A DNA stretch of 64,000 nucleotides from Paramyrothecium sp. XJ0827 (taxonomy: Eukaryota; Ascomycota; Sordariomycetes; Hypocreales; Stachybotryaceae): assembly GCA_020881915.1 (NCBI GenBank), contig JAJFPB010000009.1, forward strand, positions 2,294,001 to 2,358,000, in the 5' to 3' direction. Positions within the stretch are counted from its first letter, which is position 1; every line of letters starts with the position of its first letter. Made by a program: the position numbers and the translations under genes. The notes beneath the pieces are model-generated. The model was not told the DNA's origin, did no database searches, and saw only the letters and a list, made by a program, of their open reading frames with translations. Shown here piece after piece: positions 46,513-58,341 of the stretch.

Positions 46513-48741
46513 GACAGCGGAAAGATCTGACCGATAGGCAAGTTGAGGCAAGTTACTAGAAATCGGGGCGACATTTAATGTTTTTTATACCCCAAATCCA
46601 ACACACGCATGCAGTCATTGAGAAACTCGGAGAAGAAAGAAATAGATGACTACTCTAGATCTAGCGCCGCAAGGACCTACACCGATGCAATCCGCACATT
46701 CTCAACGATTGCCCCGCAAGACGACCAGTCTGGAAGGAAGGTGAAATTTGTCCAGCCGCTGATTTACGTCGAGCAGGTAAACAGGGTATAGCTTCTTTTA
46801 TTACCCGTCGGTTTATTTCATCATTGTTGCCATATCCCCGTACAGAGTACTTTCTCCGCATTTCCCCTCATTCTTACGGAACCCTTGCCTGATTCGTATA
46901 CTATCGATTTGTCCCAACTTGGAAGTCTGATCGAAACAGCCCAGATGGGAGCATTCGCCGTCCGGTGGTGCGATGGGACTGCAAATCATCCTCATCTGCA
47001 TACGTTTGGGGTAGGTCATTGACGGGGAACGTAATCATCCATTCGTCAGATGCAGGCAAGAATTGTCCCGTGTGTGTGTCAACTCGTCGATCGTGTGACA
47101 GATCTTTTTGTTGCAGGCTGAATTGTAAATCTTACGAATTTGGGGCTGTTTCAACATTTTGCTCAATGTTAGACGGCTCTGCCGAATCTCACGAAAGTCG
47201 CGAACAGCCATGCCTAGGTCCAACTCGGAAGCTGTCTACTTCATATTTGAGCCAAGTTCTTTTTCGGCCATATCAATCAATAATAGGATGCCCAAGATGT
47301 GGATAATTATCAGAAGCTCCTCACTAAACTACCATAGACAAACTAGTGTAGGATAAATGGAGTCAGATTATCCAGTCACAATGGATCCACGTAGGACACT
47401 GCTGACATTGTTTTAACTTACACGGGCGTCTTTGAGTCAAAGGCATGTGGAGGACTTTAGACGGATGCCCGTTGGTTTCTCTCAGAAGTTGGTGCATGTC
47501 AAGGAATTTAGGTGCCCACCCCATGGGACTGGCTGTAGCTCCAATGGATCCCACAATACTGAAGCCGATACAGCTACCACCAACACCCACCAAAGTCCCT
47601 CAGAAGGCGAATATTATCACCCAGTTCCCAAAAGATATCATTGTGGGCGGCAATGACCCGTCGGCACCTATTGGTTTGAAAATTTGGCAGGAGGTTGAGC
47701 AGGTTGGTTCCCAGGCCAGATATTGTGATTGTGAGAGGTCTCTTGCTTTGGCTACCCTATAGCTCATGAAGCTAGATGTATGGATCTAGACTATGATTCT
47801 TGAATTATAGGAAGGAGACTTAGCTTCATCATTAGTACGACAGGCACGGAATTTAGACCTCCTTTTTATTAATTTTAAGCTTGTGCTTTGATCAACTGAT
47901 TCTACGCTATTTGAGCCTTGTTGTCGGTTAGGGAAGCTGTGTTGATTCGCTCCTGGCATTGAAATTATTCAGTGTGGGCTTCAGCAACAGAGCTGGCGGC
48001 TGTCACAGGCCGCTCCGGGTAGGATTCAACATCTTCTATGCACTGAAACTGTTCGTTTGACCTTGCAAAGAAGACCGTGTTGTCTTGATGCCAATTCTGG
48101 GACGTCGACACAACGCCTTGTGGAGCGACAATCGGGTAAGCTGGCATGTACTCGTCTAATCGTAGCAAGACTTTAACATGATGAAAGCAGAACAACTTCC
48201 ATGACTGCCTGCTCACTTGCTGATATAGGTCTCTGCTACTGATCTACAGGATTACAAGCCGACAAGTTCTGGCATTACCCGATCTAGGGTAGCTCGGGCG
48301 AAATTTGACGTGGTCAATCTGATCTCAACATAATGTCTCGGTAAGCTAGCCACATCGCCGCACCAACTATACATGTCACATGCTCAAACTTAGCTATTCT
48401 AACACGCCCAACTTGGGTGTCGAAAGAAATCTGTTTGGCAGACCAGTATCGTAAAGCTATAGGGTTTTCGCAATGTCCATCATACCCGAATTCCACGTTG
48501 GCTGATCAAGACCAAACACCAGGAGCTTGCTGCAACCCCAAAAGTGACAAATGTCTGACTTTTTAGGAACGCGCGAACCGCCGCAGACAGACTGGGAATT
48601 GAATAGTGATTCATGATTCCAAATTGGTTCTAGCACCTAAGGATAGAAGAATACTTCCATGGTCATTCACTAGTAAGTGCACGGTCGCAACTATGCTCTA
48701 CGATACACCCCTTTAATCCATTGCCACAAGTCTAGGGAATA
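46513..48741. other. Long intergenic, no supported gene
   Basis: About 2.2 kb with only short open frames. The two most protein-like are 47445-47762 on plus and 47965-48216 on minus. Neither has a recognisable domain, good start context or consistent exon pattern, so I do not call them genes. Confidence 0.45.
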
Positions 48742-48748
48742 TATAAAA
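48742..48748 (+). promoter_or_regulatory. TATA box upstream of possible small secreted protein
   Basis: TATAAAA lies about 130 bp before the ATG at 48877, a spacing that fits a normal fungal 5' leader. Confidence 0.4.
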
Positions 48749-48876
48749 TGGCCGATACGAAGCACAAAATGCTTTTATGGCAATTTTACTCACTCCTAAG
48801 TAGCAGCTCCCTGAAGACGGCGACTGGTCGATATCTTGCAAGCACCGACGCCTCCCATCTCTTGTGAATCACCGGC

Positions 48877-49136
48877 ATGCGATTTAGCCTGGGCCATCAT
48901 ACCAAAATTCTTGTTCTTGGTGCAATCATTCTGGCAGGTTAGTGCGCCTCAGTTCACACCGCAAACGAGCGCTGCTGGCAGGCCATGGAGATCTCGGTGA
49001 AAACGCCGTTGGCGACCACGACACCTGGAGTTGCGACCACAGAGGTCTGCGAATGGGCCACGCAAGCGGCTTCAGTAATATCTTCTGTTGTTTCTTGTGG
49101 ACGGAAATCTGGATCTTAGGAGCCATTATCCGGTAG
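48877..49136 (+). CDS. Possible small secreted protein (two exons)
   Basis: ATG 48877 opens 20 codons that look like a signal peptide: a basic start, then the hydrophobic run 'ILVLGAIILAG'. A GT site (GTTAGT, 48938) follows immediately. Using the CTGGCAG acceptor near 48981, the frame continues to a TAG at 49134-49136, giving about 72 residues with three cysteines, two of them adjacent. A TATA box stands at the right distance upstream. The alternative plus frame over the same stretch is also open for about 55 codons, so the mature sequence is doubtful. If real, it is a candidate effector-like protein, but no family is recognised. Confidence 0.3.
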
Positions 49137-50023
49137 CCTATGCTCCATTCACAGGACTTACCGGTTTTTCTTCCTCGTTACTCCACGATGTCGCCATGCA
49201 GCAAAAATAAAGTGCATTATCTTTGACAAGGACCAGAATCTCTTCACACATTAAGAATAGGAGCTGGATACTTGCCACTCACCTCAATCCGTTTTCATTA
49301 CCTACTTCAAGAATCGTGATGGGGGAAGTAGCAACGTCATGCGTTCATTGTAATCAGTGCCATAAGCAGATGATGCCTGGGAAAGGATTCCTTCCACAAC
49401 ATACAGCCAGACCTGGTATAGCCTCGGAGCCTTACCGGCAGTGTCAAATTCCAGTGACGTACCCTGGGCTGACGGCTCTACGCGACCTCCAGTCTCGTCT
49501 ATACCGACTGACCGAGCCGTGCCACGATCATCCGACCCGTTTGAATCTTCTTACTGGATGCGGCAGGTGACTAGCTGTTTCACCTTGGAGCACGCACATT
49601 CATGCGCAGCCGCTATTTTTAGTTTGGCTGGGCAAGTTCAGCTGCGTGGCACGGATGCGGCCCGTGAGTGGTAGCAACTGCAATTATCGTAATACCGTGG
49701 AGCCGATCGGCATGCCCATGTGGAAAAATGTCCCGGTTGGGCAACTCCAATTGCGGAGAAGCTGCCATGCCTTATTTGCTACTGAGACTTCACGTTTACT
49801 AGCGCATTGAACGGTCTGATCCTTCCACCTAATCCTTCAGCCTTTGGCTCCTCTGTCCGGCATGGACCTGGCGATCCCTGCAGAATTACCGGAGTCCCTG
49901 CAACGAGCTTATTTGTCGATCGAATCCTTCTGGCGCCGCAATGATGCAACTCATTCTTGTCTTTGCCGTGGGGGCTGACCGCTATAGTAACTTCACAAAG
50001 ACATCCATCGAGACAATTGCAGG
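49137..50023. other. Intergenic upstream of the NLP gene
   Basis: About 890 bp with no supported gene. It holds the upstream region of the NLP gene. Confidence 0.5.
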
Positions 50024-50031
50024 TATATAAA
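50024..50031 (+). promoter_or_regulatory. TATA box of the NLP gene
   Basis: TATATAAA about 170 bp upstream of the ATG at 50202. It is followed by a CT-rich leader (50040-50140), a layout typical of strongly expressed fungal genes. Confidence 0.6.
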
Positions 50032-50201
50032 GGCTGTGACGTTCTTCCTTCGTTAGACTTGCAAGATAACACTCCAAACACTTTCCCTTACTCGTCTTCT
50101 CATTGAGTCTTCAAGCAACTTCACCTTTCCCTTGAGTACAACCATATCCAAAGCTCTTTTTTCAGAACTCTTTTGGCAGGCCAACATTGCATCATTCTAA
50201 G

Positions 50202-50969
50202 ATGCCTTCCTTCGTCAAGTCTGTCGCATTCCTCAGCGCCCTGGCTCACGTTCAGGGTGCGCCCACTACTCCTGCCAAGCGCGACATCATCTCTGCCCTG
50301 CCCGGTAGCGCAAGTGATGTTGAGAACAAATTTCAGCCGCTCCTTGATTTTGACAGCGACGGCTGCTACAACACGGCTGCCATTGACCCAAGCGGCAACA
50401 CCAACCCTGGAAAGGGCGCCACGGGCACTCCCCAGGGCCAGTGCCGTGACCCGCCGCAATTGGAGAACAGCAACGCCTACTCCCGTGCCAGGTGCAACAA
50501 CGGCTACTGCGCCATCATGTACGAGTATTACTTTGAGAAGGACCAGGCTGTTTTGGGGAGCTTCCTCGGTGGCCATCGCCACGACTGGGAGAACGTCGTC
50601 GTCTTCACTCAGGGCGAGTCTGTGGTCCGTGTTGCGCCATCTTGCCATGGCGGCTACGGCGGCGCCAGTAACCAATTCCCCATCAACGGCCAGAGGCCCT
50701 ACATCATCTACCACAAGGACGGCGCCGGTACTCACTGCTTCCGCTTTGCCAACGATGGCGACATTGCTTCGCCTGAGAACCCCTTTGGCCAGTTCTACAC
50801 GAGCCCGCTGATTGGCTGGAACAACTGGCCTGATGTTGGTCTGCGCGACAAGATGCTTTCGGCCTGGAGCGGCGGTGTGGGCCCGAAGCTGGACAACGAG
50901 TTTGGTGATAAGCTCAAGGAAGCCGCCGGTGACGGTGTCCCCGGTTTCGACCCTTATCTCGATGCTTAA
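50202..50969 (+). CDS. NPP1/NLP necrosis- and ethylene-inducing-like protein (type II-like)
   Basis: Single exon, 255 aa, ATG 50202 to TAA 50969. A signal peptide of about 19 residues ends at the Gly before 'APTTPAKR'. The NPP1 domain fills the rest. Its hallmark heptapeptide GHRHDWE is intact at residues 124-130 and is preceded by 'CAIMYEYYFEKDQ'. Six cysteines are visible in the mature part. The pair in 'RCNNGYC' and the Cys in 'GQCRDPP' indicate the type II group, which has an extra disulfide compared with type I. Family members are secreted and many damage eudicot plasma membranes by binding sphingolipid head groups; others are non-cytolytic, and sequence alone does not say which this is. 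The gene looks complete. It has a TATA box and pyrimidine-rich leader. Confidence 0.95.
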   Translation: MPSFVKSVAFLSALAHVQGAPTTPAKRDIISALPGSASDVENKFQPLLDFDSDGCYNTAAIDPSGNTNPGKGATGTPQGQCRDPPQLENSNAYSRARCNNGYCAIMYEYYFEKDQAVLGSFLGGHRHDWENVVVFTQGESVVRVAPSCHGGYGGASNQFPINGQRPYIIYHKDGAGTHCFRFANDGDIASPENPFGQFYTSPLIGWNNWPDVGLRDKMLSAWSGGVGPKLDNEFGDKLKEAAGDGVPGFDPYLDA

Positions 50970-51797
50970 ACGCATTGTAAGCTTGCGAAGCTGCTCTGAC
51001 TAGCAGGGTCTGGTCTGGTTGTGTACGATGGAGAGAAAAACTTGTAACATAGATTCAGGCATTTTTCTGTTCGATATTCATGTCTCTTGCGTCCTACACC
51101 ATTCGTATCAAAGCAACTCCATACATGGAGAAAGTGTATTCTCGATATAAGTGACATCTGCATTGAAAGGCGTGTTCCATGCTCGTCAATTTGTCACTCC
51201 TAGCACATGGACACAAGCGGTTGGTAGTTGGTTAGTGTTGAGATTTTGCAACAATATTGCAGTATCGATGAAATCGGGTGGGTTGCACTGGGAGAAGCTT
51301 TGAAGATTCGAATAGCTTTCCCATTTGGGAAGATAAGATGAAAAAGCTCGCATATCAACTAACTTCTTCACGAGGCCGCGATATAATATCAATCGCTGTA
51401 ATGCGAACAGAGTGTCCTTGCTTATAACCTACCCATCAATGGATTTCTTAGCAAACTAATGTATTTGACTGACGGGGACACATCGAAATTTGCGGCTGGG
51501 ATAAAGGTTGTGGGGATTTTGTCCAACGACAAAGACGTTAAGCCTGACGCACTGCCTAGCGCTGACTGCGGGCCTCTTCAGAGCCAGGGCGCACTAACCT
51601 TAATAGGCAAAATTTTGACAGACAACGTACACAGCTTCATCTTGAAGCCAATTTCGTAATTGAGCTGGAGACATGGTGGAAGGAGGTAGCAGTGCTTCTA
51701 ATTGTTATATAAAGAGAGTTACGTTCTTGGACTGCCAATCCTGCATCCATGGCTGCGCCAATCCTTTCAGCGAACAGTATATCAGGTTTCGACAATA
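50970..51797. other. Intergenic between NLP and LURP-one-like genes
   Basis: About 830 bp. A 66-codon frame at 51459-51659 (plus) has no recognisable domain. A TATATAAAG box at 51705-51713 lies about 90 bp before the next gene's ATG. Confidence 0.45.
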
Positions 51798-52382
51798 ATG
51801 CGTGAAACATTCTCGAACACTGATGATGGCGGCACGATCTCGCACAACAGCAAGGGGCTTGCCCTGACACATCATTTCATTCTGCGACAGAGCTCGCAGG
51901 ACTCGGATGTTACTAATGTCCATCTCGTCGGACAGCAGCCAGACTTGCTTCCGATCTATGCAATCAGAGCCAGCAAGAAAAGCATTGCCTTACATCGAGG
52001 CGAGCCGTACCCGCAAAACAAAATCGGCGAATGTACGACGGCCAACCTAGGACTCTCCATGACAGTGGCCCTTCGCGGCCGGCAATACTCCATTCGACAC
52101 AGCGCAACACTGGTGAAGTTTGTCATTCAATCACCAGACTACGGCCGGCTTGAATGGAAGCCGACGTCGCTGCTGGGGTCGGGGCTGTCACTATACGACG
52201 GCGCTGGAGCGAAGTCCGCCACCATCAAGTCCAGCGGCTTTATGAGCACACGGGAGAAGCAGTTGCTGGTGTTCGTTCCATGTGAGGAGCATTACGAGAT
52301 GGCGTTATTGACGGGGCTTGCGGCTATGAAACTCGACAAGAAGGCGGATGAGTTTGTGCTTGACCTTCTTTGCGATATCTGA
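51798..52382 (+). CDS. LURP-one/tubby C-terminal-like protein (194 aa)
   Basis: Single exon, ATG 51798 to TGA 52382. I choose this ATG because it lies about 90 bp downstream of a TATA box; the open frame extends further up without supporting sequence. The protein is beta-rich, with recurring short strands such as 'THHFILRQ', 'YAIRASKKSIALHRG', 'MTVALRGRQYSIRH', 'LVKFVIQSPDYGRLEWKP' and 'QLLVFVPCEEHYEMALLTG'. It ends with an amphipathic helix ('LAAMKLDKKADEFVLDLL'). This is the layout of the LURP-one-related/tubby-like 12-stranded barrel with a central C-terminal helix, seen in plants and many fungal hypothetical proteins. The role is unknown, possibly phospholipid binding. No signal peptide, so probably cytosolic. 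Confidence 0.6.
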   Translation: MRETFSNTDDGGTISHNSKGLALTHHFILRQSSQDSDVTNVHLVGQQPDLLPIYAIRASKKSIALHRGEPYPQNKIGECTTANLGLSMTVALRGRQYSIRHSATLVKFVIQSPDYGRLEWKPTSLLGSGLSLYDGAGAKSATIKSSGFMSTREKQLLVFVPCEEHYEMALLTGLAAMKLDKKADEFVLDLLCDI

Positions 52383-52699
52383 ACAACATCCACAATGAGG
52401 GCGGTCTCCAAATCGAATCATTGTCACACTAAGATTTTGAAGCTCATGCACTTATCATTTCGGAATTATGCCATCTGCCATATAAGTTGCACGTGTTCTG
52501 AAACGTTCACAAAGCATTGATGAACCGCATTCTTGCACGCCATCCTACGTTGGTCTCCAGCTTTGCCTGCCACTTTGAACCGTCTCTTTTCGCAACCAAA
52601 TGGTTAGTCTTTTCTTCGATAAATAATTTTGTTCCCAGCCTTCTGAAACAGAATGCGAAAGTTTAGAGACCATTATTTGTTCATAACTCATCGATAGTT
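52383..52699. other. Short intergenic between convergent genes
   Basis: About 317 bp between the 3' ends of two convergent genes. Nothing notable. Confidence 0.55.
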
Positions 52700-53758
52700 C
52701 TAATCCCCCCAACGATACCGCCTCTCTGCGTCAGCCAGGGCACTCTGTCGTCCTTGGAAATCCTCAACTACAAATGCAAATACTCTCTTCAGGCCATTAA
52801 GACATTTTTCCTGATAAAAAGGGGCACTAAGCGCATAAGCCAGCGTGAAGATTCCGCCACAAAGAGTTGCCATTTGGTCGAGCTCGCCCAGAGAGATTCC
52901 TGTTTGGGGGAAAAGTACGAGTTGCGCGAGAAGCCAGTAAGAATACATGTATCCAAGCCCCATTGCGAGGCTGATGCCAATCGCGAGAGAATAGCGGCCA
53001 ATATTGCCCAAATGCACCAGTAATCTTCTTGAGGTTGCCCCTGCCGTGAAAACCTGCTTGGTTATAAACTGAACTTCTAACCATATACGACCAAGGTTTA
53101 AGACGCAGATCGGTAAGACGCCTGAAGTTGCTATGACAACTGGCAGCATGACATAGGCCGCGGCTGCAAGTCCTGAGAAAACCAGCACCAGAAAGGCTGC
53201 AAGTAGAACACTCGGAAATATTCTAACAACAGCAGATAACGCGATAGCTAGGCACCAGATGCTCGACAGCCCAAATACGAGTGCAAGCGTTACTTTCTTC
53301 TCTCGAAAATGTCTGCGCCAATGAATGATGACAGCACCAAACAGGACGAAGCTGAGTGGGACGAAGATCATGATGATTTGCAACGGCGCAAGGAGGCCTA
53401 TTGTGTATGACAGGACCTCTGGCGGTATATTATGATTCATCCCGGCAGATTCGAGTACAGTTTGCGTAAGTGGAGGCTCATCCCGAAGGGCCTGCCTGAT
53501 TGCAGGCAACAGGCCCGGAGGAACTCGTAATAACTGGAGTAATAAGTCTCCAGCAGCGATGGTTGGGTAGGCTACCGTGGCAAGCAGCTCGGCGGAGATC
53601 AAGGGCCTCGAAGATTCTGACCCGAGATAATGATGTAAAGCATTGAGTGCAGTTGACAACAGGACGAGGTGCCAGCAAAGTATCGATCCCGGACCATAAT
53701 AGCCAGAAATTTCCAGCTTATAGTCCAACTCGGCATAATTGGGATTGTTTTCCGCCAT
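52700..53758 (-). CDS. Uncharacterised multi-spanning membrane protein (352 aa)
   Basis: Single exon, ATG 53758 to stop at 52700. No named family is recognised. There are about seven hydrophobic segments: 'GPGSILCWHLVLLSTALNAL', a segment near 'AELLATVAYPTIAAGDLLLQ', 'GLLAPLQIIMIFVPLSFVLF', 'LALVFGLSSIWCLAIALSAV', 'LLAAFLVLVFSGLAAAAYVM', 'LAIGISLAMGLGYMYSYWLL', and 'MATLCGGIFTLAYALSAPFY'. A short acidic N-terminus and a basic C-terminal tail flank them. A loop with 'RHFREKK' follows the third helix and probably faces the cytosol. Similar proteins in filamentous fungi are annotated only as hypothetical. The single long open frame and the regular helix pattern make a real gene likely. Confidence 0.7.
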   Translation of the reverse strand: MAENNPNYAELDYKLEISGYYGPGSILCWHLVLLSTALNALHHYLGSESSRPLISAELLATVAYPTIAAGDLLLQLLRVPPGLLPAIRQALRDEPPLTQTVLESAGMNHNIPPEVLSYTIGLLAPLQIIMIFVPLSFVLFGAVIIHWRRHFREKKVTLALVFGLSSIWCLAIALSAVVRIFPSVLLAAFLVLVFSGLAAAAYVMLPVVIATSGVLPICVLNLGRIWLEVQFITKQVFTAGATSRRLLVHLGNIGRYSLAIGISLAMGLGYMYSYWLLAQLVLFPQTGISLGELDQMATLCGGIFTLAYALSAPFYQEKCLNGLKRVFAFVVEDFQGRQSALADAERRYRWGD

Positions 53759-56501
53759 TTTCCCATGGCGCTATGCGTGTGATTTGAGCAAAGGGACAGA
53801 ATTCGTTGGGCTGCGCGCGTTGCTTACTGAGGTCGGGTTTCAGCTGAAGGCGCGATAAGACACGAACAGTCAGCAAGTTGCATAGCCTCAGCGGTGGCGC
53901 CAGCTCGCACACTTGAGGCTATGGCTAGTTGACTTATCTGCTATTGGCTGTGACGCGCTGTTGCCGCTAAAGACTTACCCCATGTAATAATGCGACCATT
54001 GCCAGACTGCGGAAGCGCTGATAGATGAGTCGCAGGGAGCCCACCCGCGATACATGGATCGGTGCCTAATCGAGTGCTTGCTTAGGATGTCCGATGTGAA
54101 TATAGGCATGAAAAGCTTATCGTTAATTTACTGAGGTGTATTCATGTCTTTCCCCCTGTGGTTGATGTTCCCATTTGTCATGATTGATACTCTTTTGAAG
54201 AGGACTGCCGTCGTGTTTGATGATGGAAGTTGATAGGGTATGCAATTTTCAAATACCCAATGTGCGAAAGACCAGCAACTTGACGAATATGTGTCCGCAA
54301 GCTCGAGGCGTTAGCTTGAGTGACGTGTATGATTGATATCTTGCCATGGCCCACCCCTGTGTCTAGCCTGCTCATATTATTCTTCTGAGCATGCTCTGGG
54401 CGGAGCGTCTTTGGGTGGTCATCTTTTTGCTCGAATATGGCATCTTCAAGCAGTATGAGGCGAATGCTGAAGCGTTGCTCGGGAAGTTTTGCATAGTGAT
54501 TCAGCATCAAATATACTATTAGAGAGTAGATTATGAGTTTATGCTCTCATTCTATTATAGCCTCAACTAGTCCTAGATGAAAAGTTTGTAGGTGCGATCT
54601 GGGCGATATGCTTGCAGCCGCCAATAATTGCTGAAGGTCAAGTACACCAGCTCGCAGATATTTTTAGCATGACATAGCAGATACTCCTGGTTCCAGGGGC
54701 GGGGCCAATATCAGATCATATTAGCTTGCAGGCGTCTAGTCATCACCGAAGCTGCTCTATGCTACATTAAGTATTAGTCCCGCATATTCTCAATTGAGCT
54801 TGCTGGTGCATTTCGAAACGATGAGATGTTTTCACGGAATGTAGATCCTGAGAGGAAGATCGCTTCATTTTTGTGAAGATCATCAGACTTAGCCTCGAGC
54901 ACCCGAAAAAAATAGGACGTATTACATATTTCTAGCAGGTCCATCTTATTTCATGGAACCCTCTGAAAACGAACTTGCCGTCAAAGCGGTTGGACCAGGT
55001 TTAGCCGCTGCTGCAGCGCGTAACTAACATATTGGTGGCAGGCATAGAGCCTAGGAGGAAAGGCCATGTGGTGAAATGCACCATAACTCTTCAAAAAGGG
55101 TTATGTATGGAGAAGCGATGGATTTGAGCAGATCCGTAGAAATACGTGTGACTACTTGATCAGAGGAGAACGGATTTTAGGACGGGCAAATACATCTCTT
55201 GTATGTTTATGTTTCGAACACAAAGCCTACTGTTCTGTCAGAATACGCAAACAAATGACTCGCTGGTATCGGCATTTGGTCGGTCACCGCCTGGAAACAG
55301 ATGGAAGTAGGATGAGTCTTTCAAATAAGCTTACAATCAACGCTGCTGACCGGAGAGCGAAGAGGCTTGTTACCAATACATTATTTAGCGAGTAGCTTCT
55401 ACAGTCTTCTGCTTTTCCGTGTATTATTTATCATTCAAATTAGGGTTTAGTGTATTCGAGCTCACTTTCCACTGCGGCGCTCATCATACCGCAAGGCGAA
55501 GTCTCGGAGGTGGCCATATTTGGTGATATTATGAGACGCAGAGCGGCAACGAATCACGAACGAGCCTCGTGTAGCATGGCCAATCACGGGAGAGGACTCT
55601 GGGCATTTACACGTAATCCTAGCGACCGAAAGCTCTATGACTAGTGCAAGCTAAGCTGCTCAGTGGCCTTGCTAAACCAACCAAATTAACCCTAGTTCTG
55701 GGGTCCCTACGCCAGGGAGCCTTGCAAGGACGTAATTTCAAGACGGATCTGGAAGCAAGGGTGAAAAAAAAAAATGAAAAAGAAGAAGGAAAGAAGGGAA
55801 GAGATCTCGTGCAAAGGAGTTTGCCAGCCAGCATAAACTCATTGCCTGTGAAAGCCGGTTTCAGCAAATCCATCTGGTGGCGTTCTGAACCGCCACTCTC
55901 ATAAGTCCTGTCGCCAATCGCCAACATGTCCCCGGCTCGGCCTCGGCTTTCGTCTTAAACTCCAGGCAATTGCTCTGGGCAACGGTTACGCAACATCAGC
56001 CCTAATACGTTACACACAGGAGGGAAGAGCCGGAAAAGGTATATCCGAACGTTCCTACTATTTATTAAGACGGGTCACCGCACAATTTCTAAATTGTCAG
56101 GGTGGCATTGGCAAGCCTAGAACCTGGGGACGATCTTACAAGGCGGCCTGAACCAGTTATGTGATTGGATACAGCATTGCTCCACTCCAAGCGCACGAAT
56201 TCTTATCTAATAGAACTGGCTCCATTTGGAGCACTGCAGGGGTCGTCTGGTTTGCCGACTTTTGTCTCCTCATTGTGGTTGGGGACATTGGGCTCTGGCC
56301 CGGCAGCCTCGGTTTCGTCATTTCGAGTAGCAGGTCCAAAATCTACGGCCTTCAGCTCCGCGACCGCTGCAGCCTACTCGATGCATAGAACGCAGTCAAG
56401 TGCATGAATGTGTGGTACTCTGCCATCCTTCAAGCGTCTTGGCTTAGATTGGCGAGCGCTTCCTTGTCCAGTTTCCATCCAGTGCCGGGTCCTTCTCCGG
56501 C
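53759..56501. other. Long intergenic, partly AT-rich, no supported gene
   Basis: About 2.7 kb. 54100-54800 is AT-rich and without coding potential. Short open frames near 55156-55395 and 55450-55904 lack recognisable domains; the latter spans a purine-rich run (55765-55800). The last part is presumably the promoter of the Zn2Cys6 gene at 56502. Confidence 0.5.
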
Positions 56502-58341
56502 ATGGGTGGGCCCGCGGTCGCTCTGCGCCAACGAGCTTTCCGACCTAGAAGTGCGACAGGTAAGCAATGTCCCCTTTGGAGTGCGAGCGAGCGGGTGGGC
56601 GTCGTGCGTGCAGGGTGCAGGTCGGCGTGCCACCCGAGCCGTCTCAGGAGCTGCAAACCGTCACTCAACATCGCTTACACCACGCATAGGCTGTTCGCCC
56701 TGCAAAGACGCAAGGGTGAAGTGTCGGGAGGAAAAGCCGTCATGTCAACGATGCCAACGCTTGCAACTCAGATGCATCTACGTTGCTCCCACGCCTCGTG
56801 GAAGAACCCCTGAGCCCCGGGTCCGCAGCAACCGCCCTCTCCTGCCAGCCACGCCCAGGTCAAGCCCGGCTCCCACATCTGTGAGCCCGCCCCTGCGCAC
56901 ATTCCCTCAGATGACGCGGCAGCAAGCTCTGTACTACGAACATTTCCGCACCCGCGTGGTGTCCCAGCTTTGTAGTCAGGTCCCCGCCGGCTTCTGGCTG
57001 CGCACCATCTTGCGAGAGTGTACACGGGACGTAGGCATTCTCAACTGCGCCATCGGGATCGGTGCACTGGCCTACGTCGATCATACTCGAAGTCGCTGGA
57101 ACTTGCCGCTCCTTCGCCGAGAGCATAGTGTCAGCGGGGGCAATGACGAGGACGGCACAGGTCGGCACTACGAGGTGGCCATAGCCAGTTATACTAAAGC
57201 CTTGGGCAAGTTTCGGCAGGGCATATCGTCGCCTAGTGAAACTCCGCCAACAACTCGGTCCATCTTGATTTCCTCACTGCTCTTCCTTGTCTTCGAACTT
57301 CTGCAGGGTGACATGCGGGCAGTTGACTCCCTCAGCGCTAGTTGCTTCAAGGTCCTTAAAAGCGATCTGCTACGCTGCACCTTGCGACGGGGTTCCGTCA
57401 TCGCCGCCGCTCTGGATGACGAAGAGGTGCAAGATGCTGAGTATCTCCTGATACGCCTTACAGCGTTGCGCAGTTTAACATCCCCGCTTTGTCCAGCCGC
57501 TGAAGAGACAGCTCGAGGTTTCCGTCTGCCCCTAATTCTTGACCCTCAGATACCCCATCCCAAGGAGCCCAAGATCGAAAGATTCATCATGGCATGGAAA
57601 CGCCTCTGGACTCTAGCTAGCTTGTGGAACCTTCAGGCTACGCAAAGTTGGGGACAACCCTCGTTGACAGCTTCAGGATTAGGCTCAACTCCTGTAACCA
57701 CAGTTCAGCGGACAGAGGAGGATCTTCTGAGGGATAAGCATCTCCTGCTAGATCTGACCGAAAGATGCCGTGTTGTCACACTTGAGCGCCTGGACAACGA
57801 AACAGACCCAGTAGCGCAAAGGCATCTAGAGTACGCACTGGCTCTAGGCAAGCTTCACCCAATAATGCTGTCTGCCTCAGCAAATTTGCTTGACGACCCG
57901 TGGGATCGCAACTTGGACGCTTGCGTCGAAGTCGTCGAGTTGGGTTGGCGTTTTATTACCGAGGCGGCCGCCTCTGAGCTCAGCCAAAGCCTCATCTACG
58001 ACGGGCCAGTTCCCACATTGCTACAGATGATTCAAGGCTGCCGCGATCATGCATTGCGCCAGAATGCTATCAAACTGCTTGCCCGACTGGTAACGCCGAA
58101 GTCGAGCTGGGAAATGAGAAGCCTCGTCTTAGGTACCCGCGGACTCGTGGACCTGGAGGAATGCGAGAGGATGGCAGGTGGGCAGATTGAAATGACTGCG
58201 AGGTATACGTGGACTCAGGCGGTATGGAGTGAGGATTACAAGGTCTTTCATTGTACTTATACGGCCAAGGTGCCCGGGCCTGATGGTCGTCGCAGTCACA
58301 TACAACGAGCTATACAATTCGAGGACTATGGTCTCGCTTGA
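56502..58341 (+). CDS. Zn2Cys6 fungal-specific transcription factor (569 aa)
   Basis: Two exons, 56502-56559 and 56690-58341, joined by a 130-bp GTAAGC...GCATAG intron, total 1,710 nt. I prefer ATG 56502 because splicing gives 'RPRSATGCSPCKDARVKC', the usual basic lead into a zinc cluster. Reading straight through from ATG 56404 would insert about 95 residues of unlikely sequence. The cluster is C-x2-C-x6-C-x6-C-x2-C-x6-C, followed by a Pro/Arg-rich linker and a long helical C-terminal region of the fungal TF type ('LSASCFKVLKSDLLRCTLRRG', 'FIMAWKRLWTLASLWNL'). Nuclear regulator with unknown targets. The nearest genes are a membrane protein and an unknown gene, so context gives no clear regulon. 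Confidence 0.85.

Noticed and set aside
56404..56501. Longer N-terminus for the second Zn2Cys6 factor from ATG 56404
   Set aside because: It requires reading through a good intron and inserts about 95 unlikely residues before the zinc cluster. The spliced start at 56502 gives a normal cluster lead.
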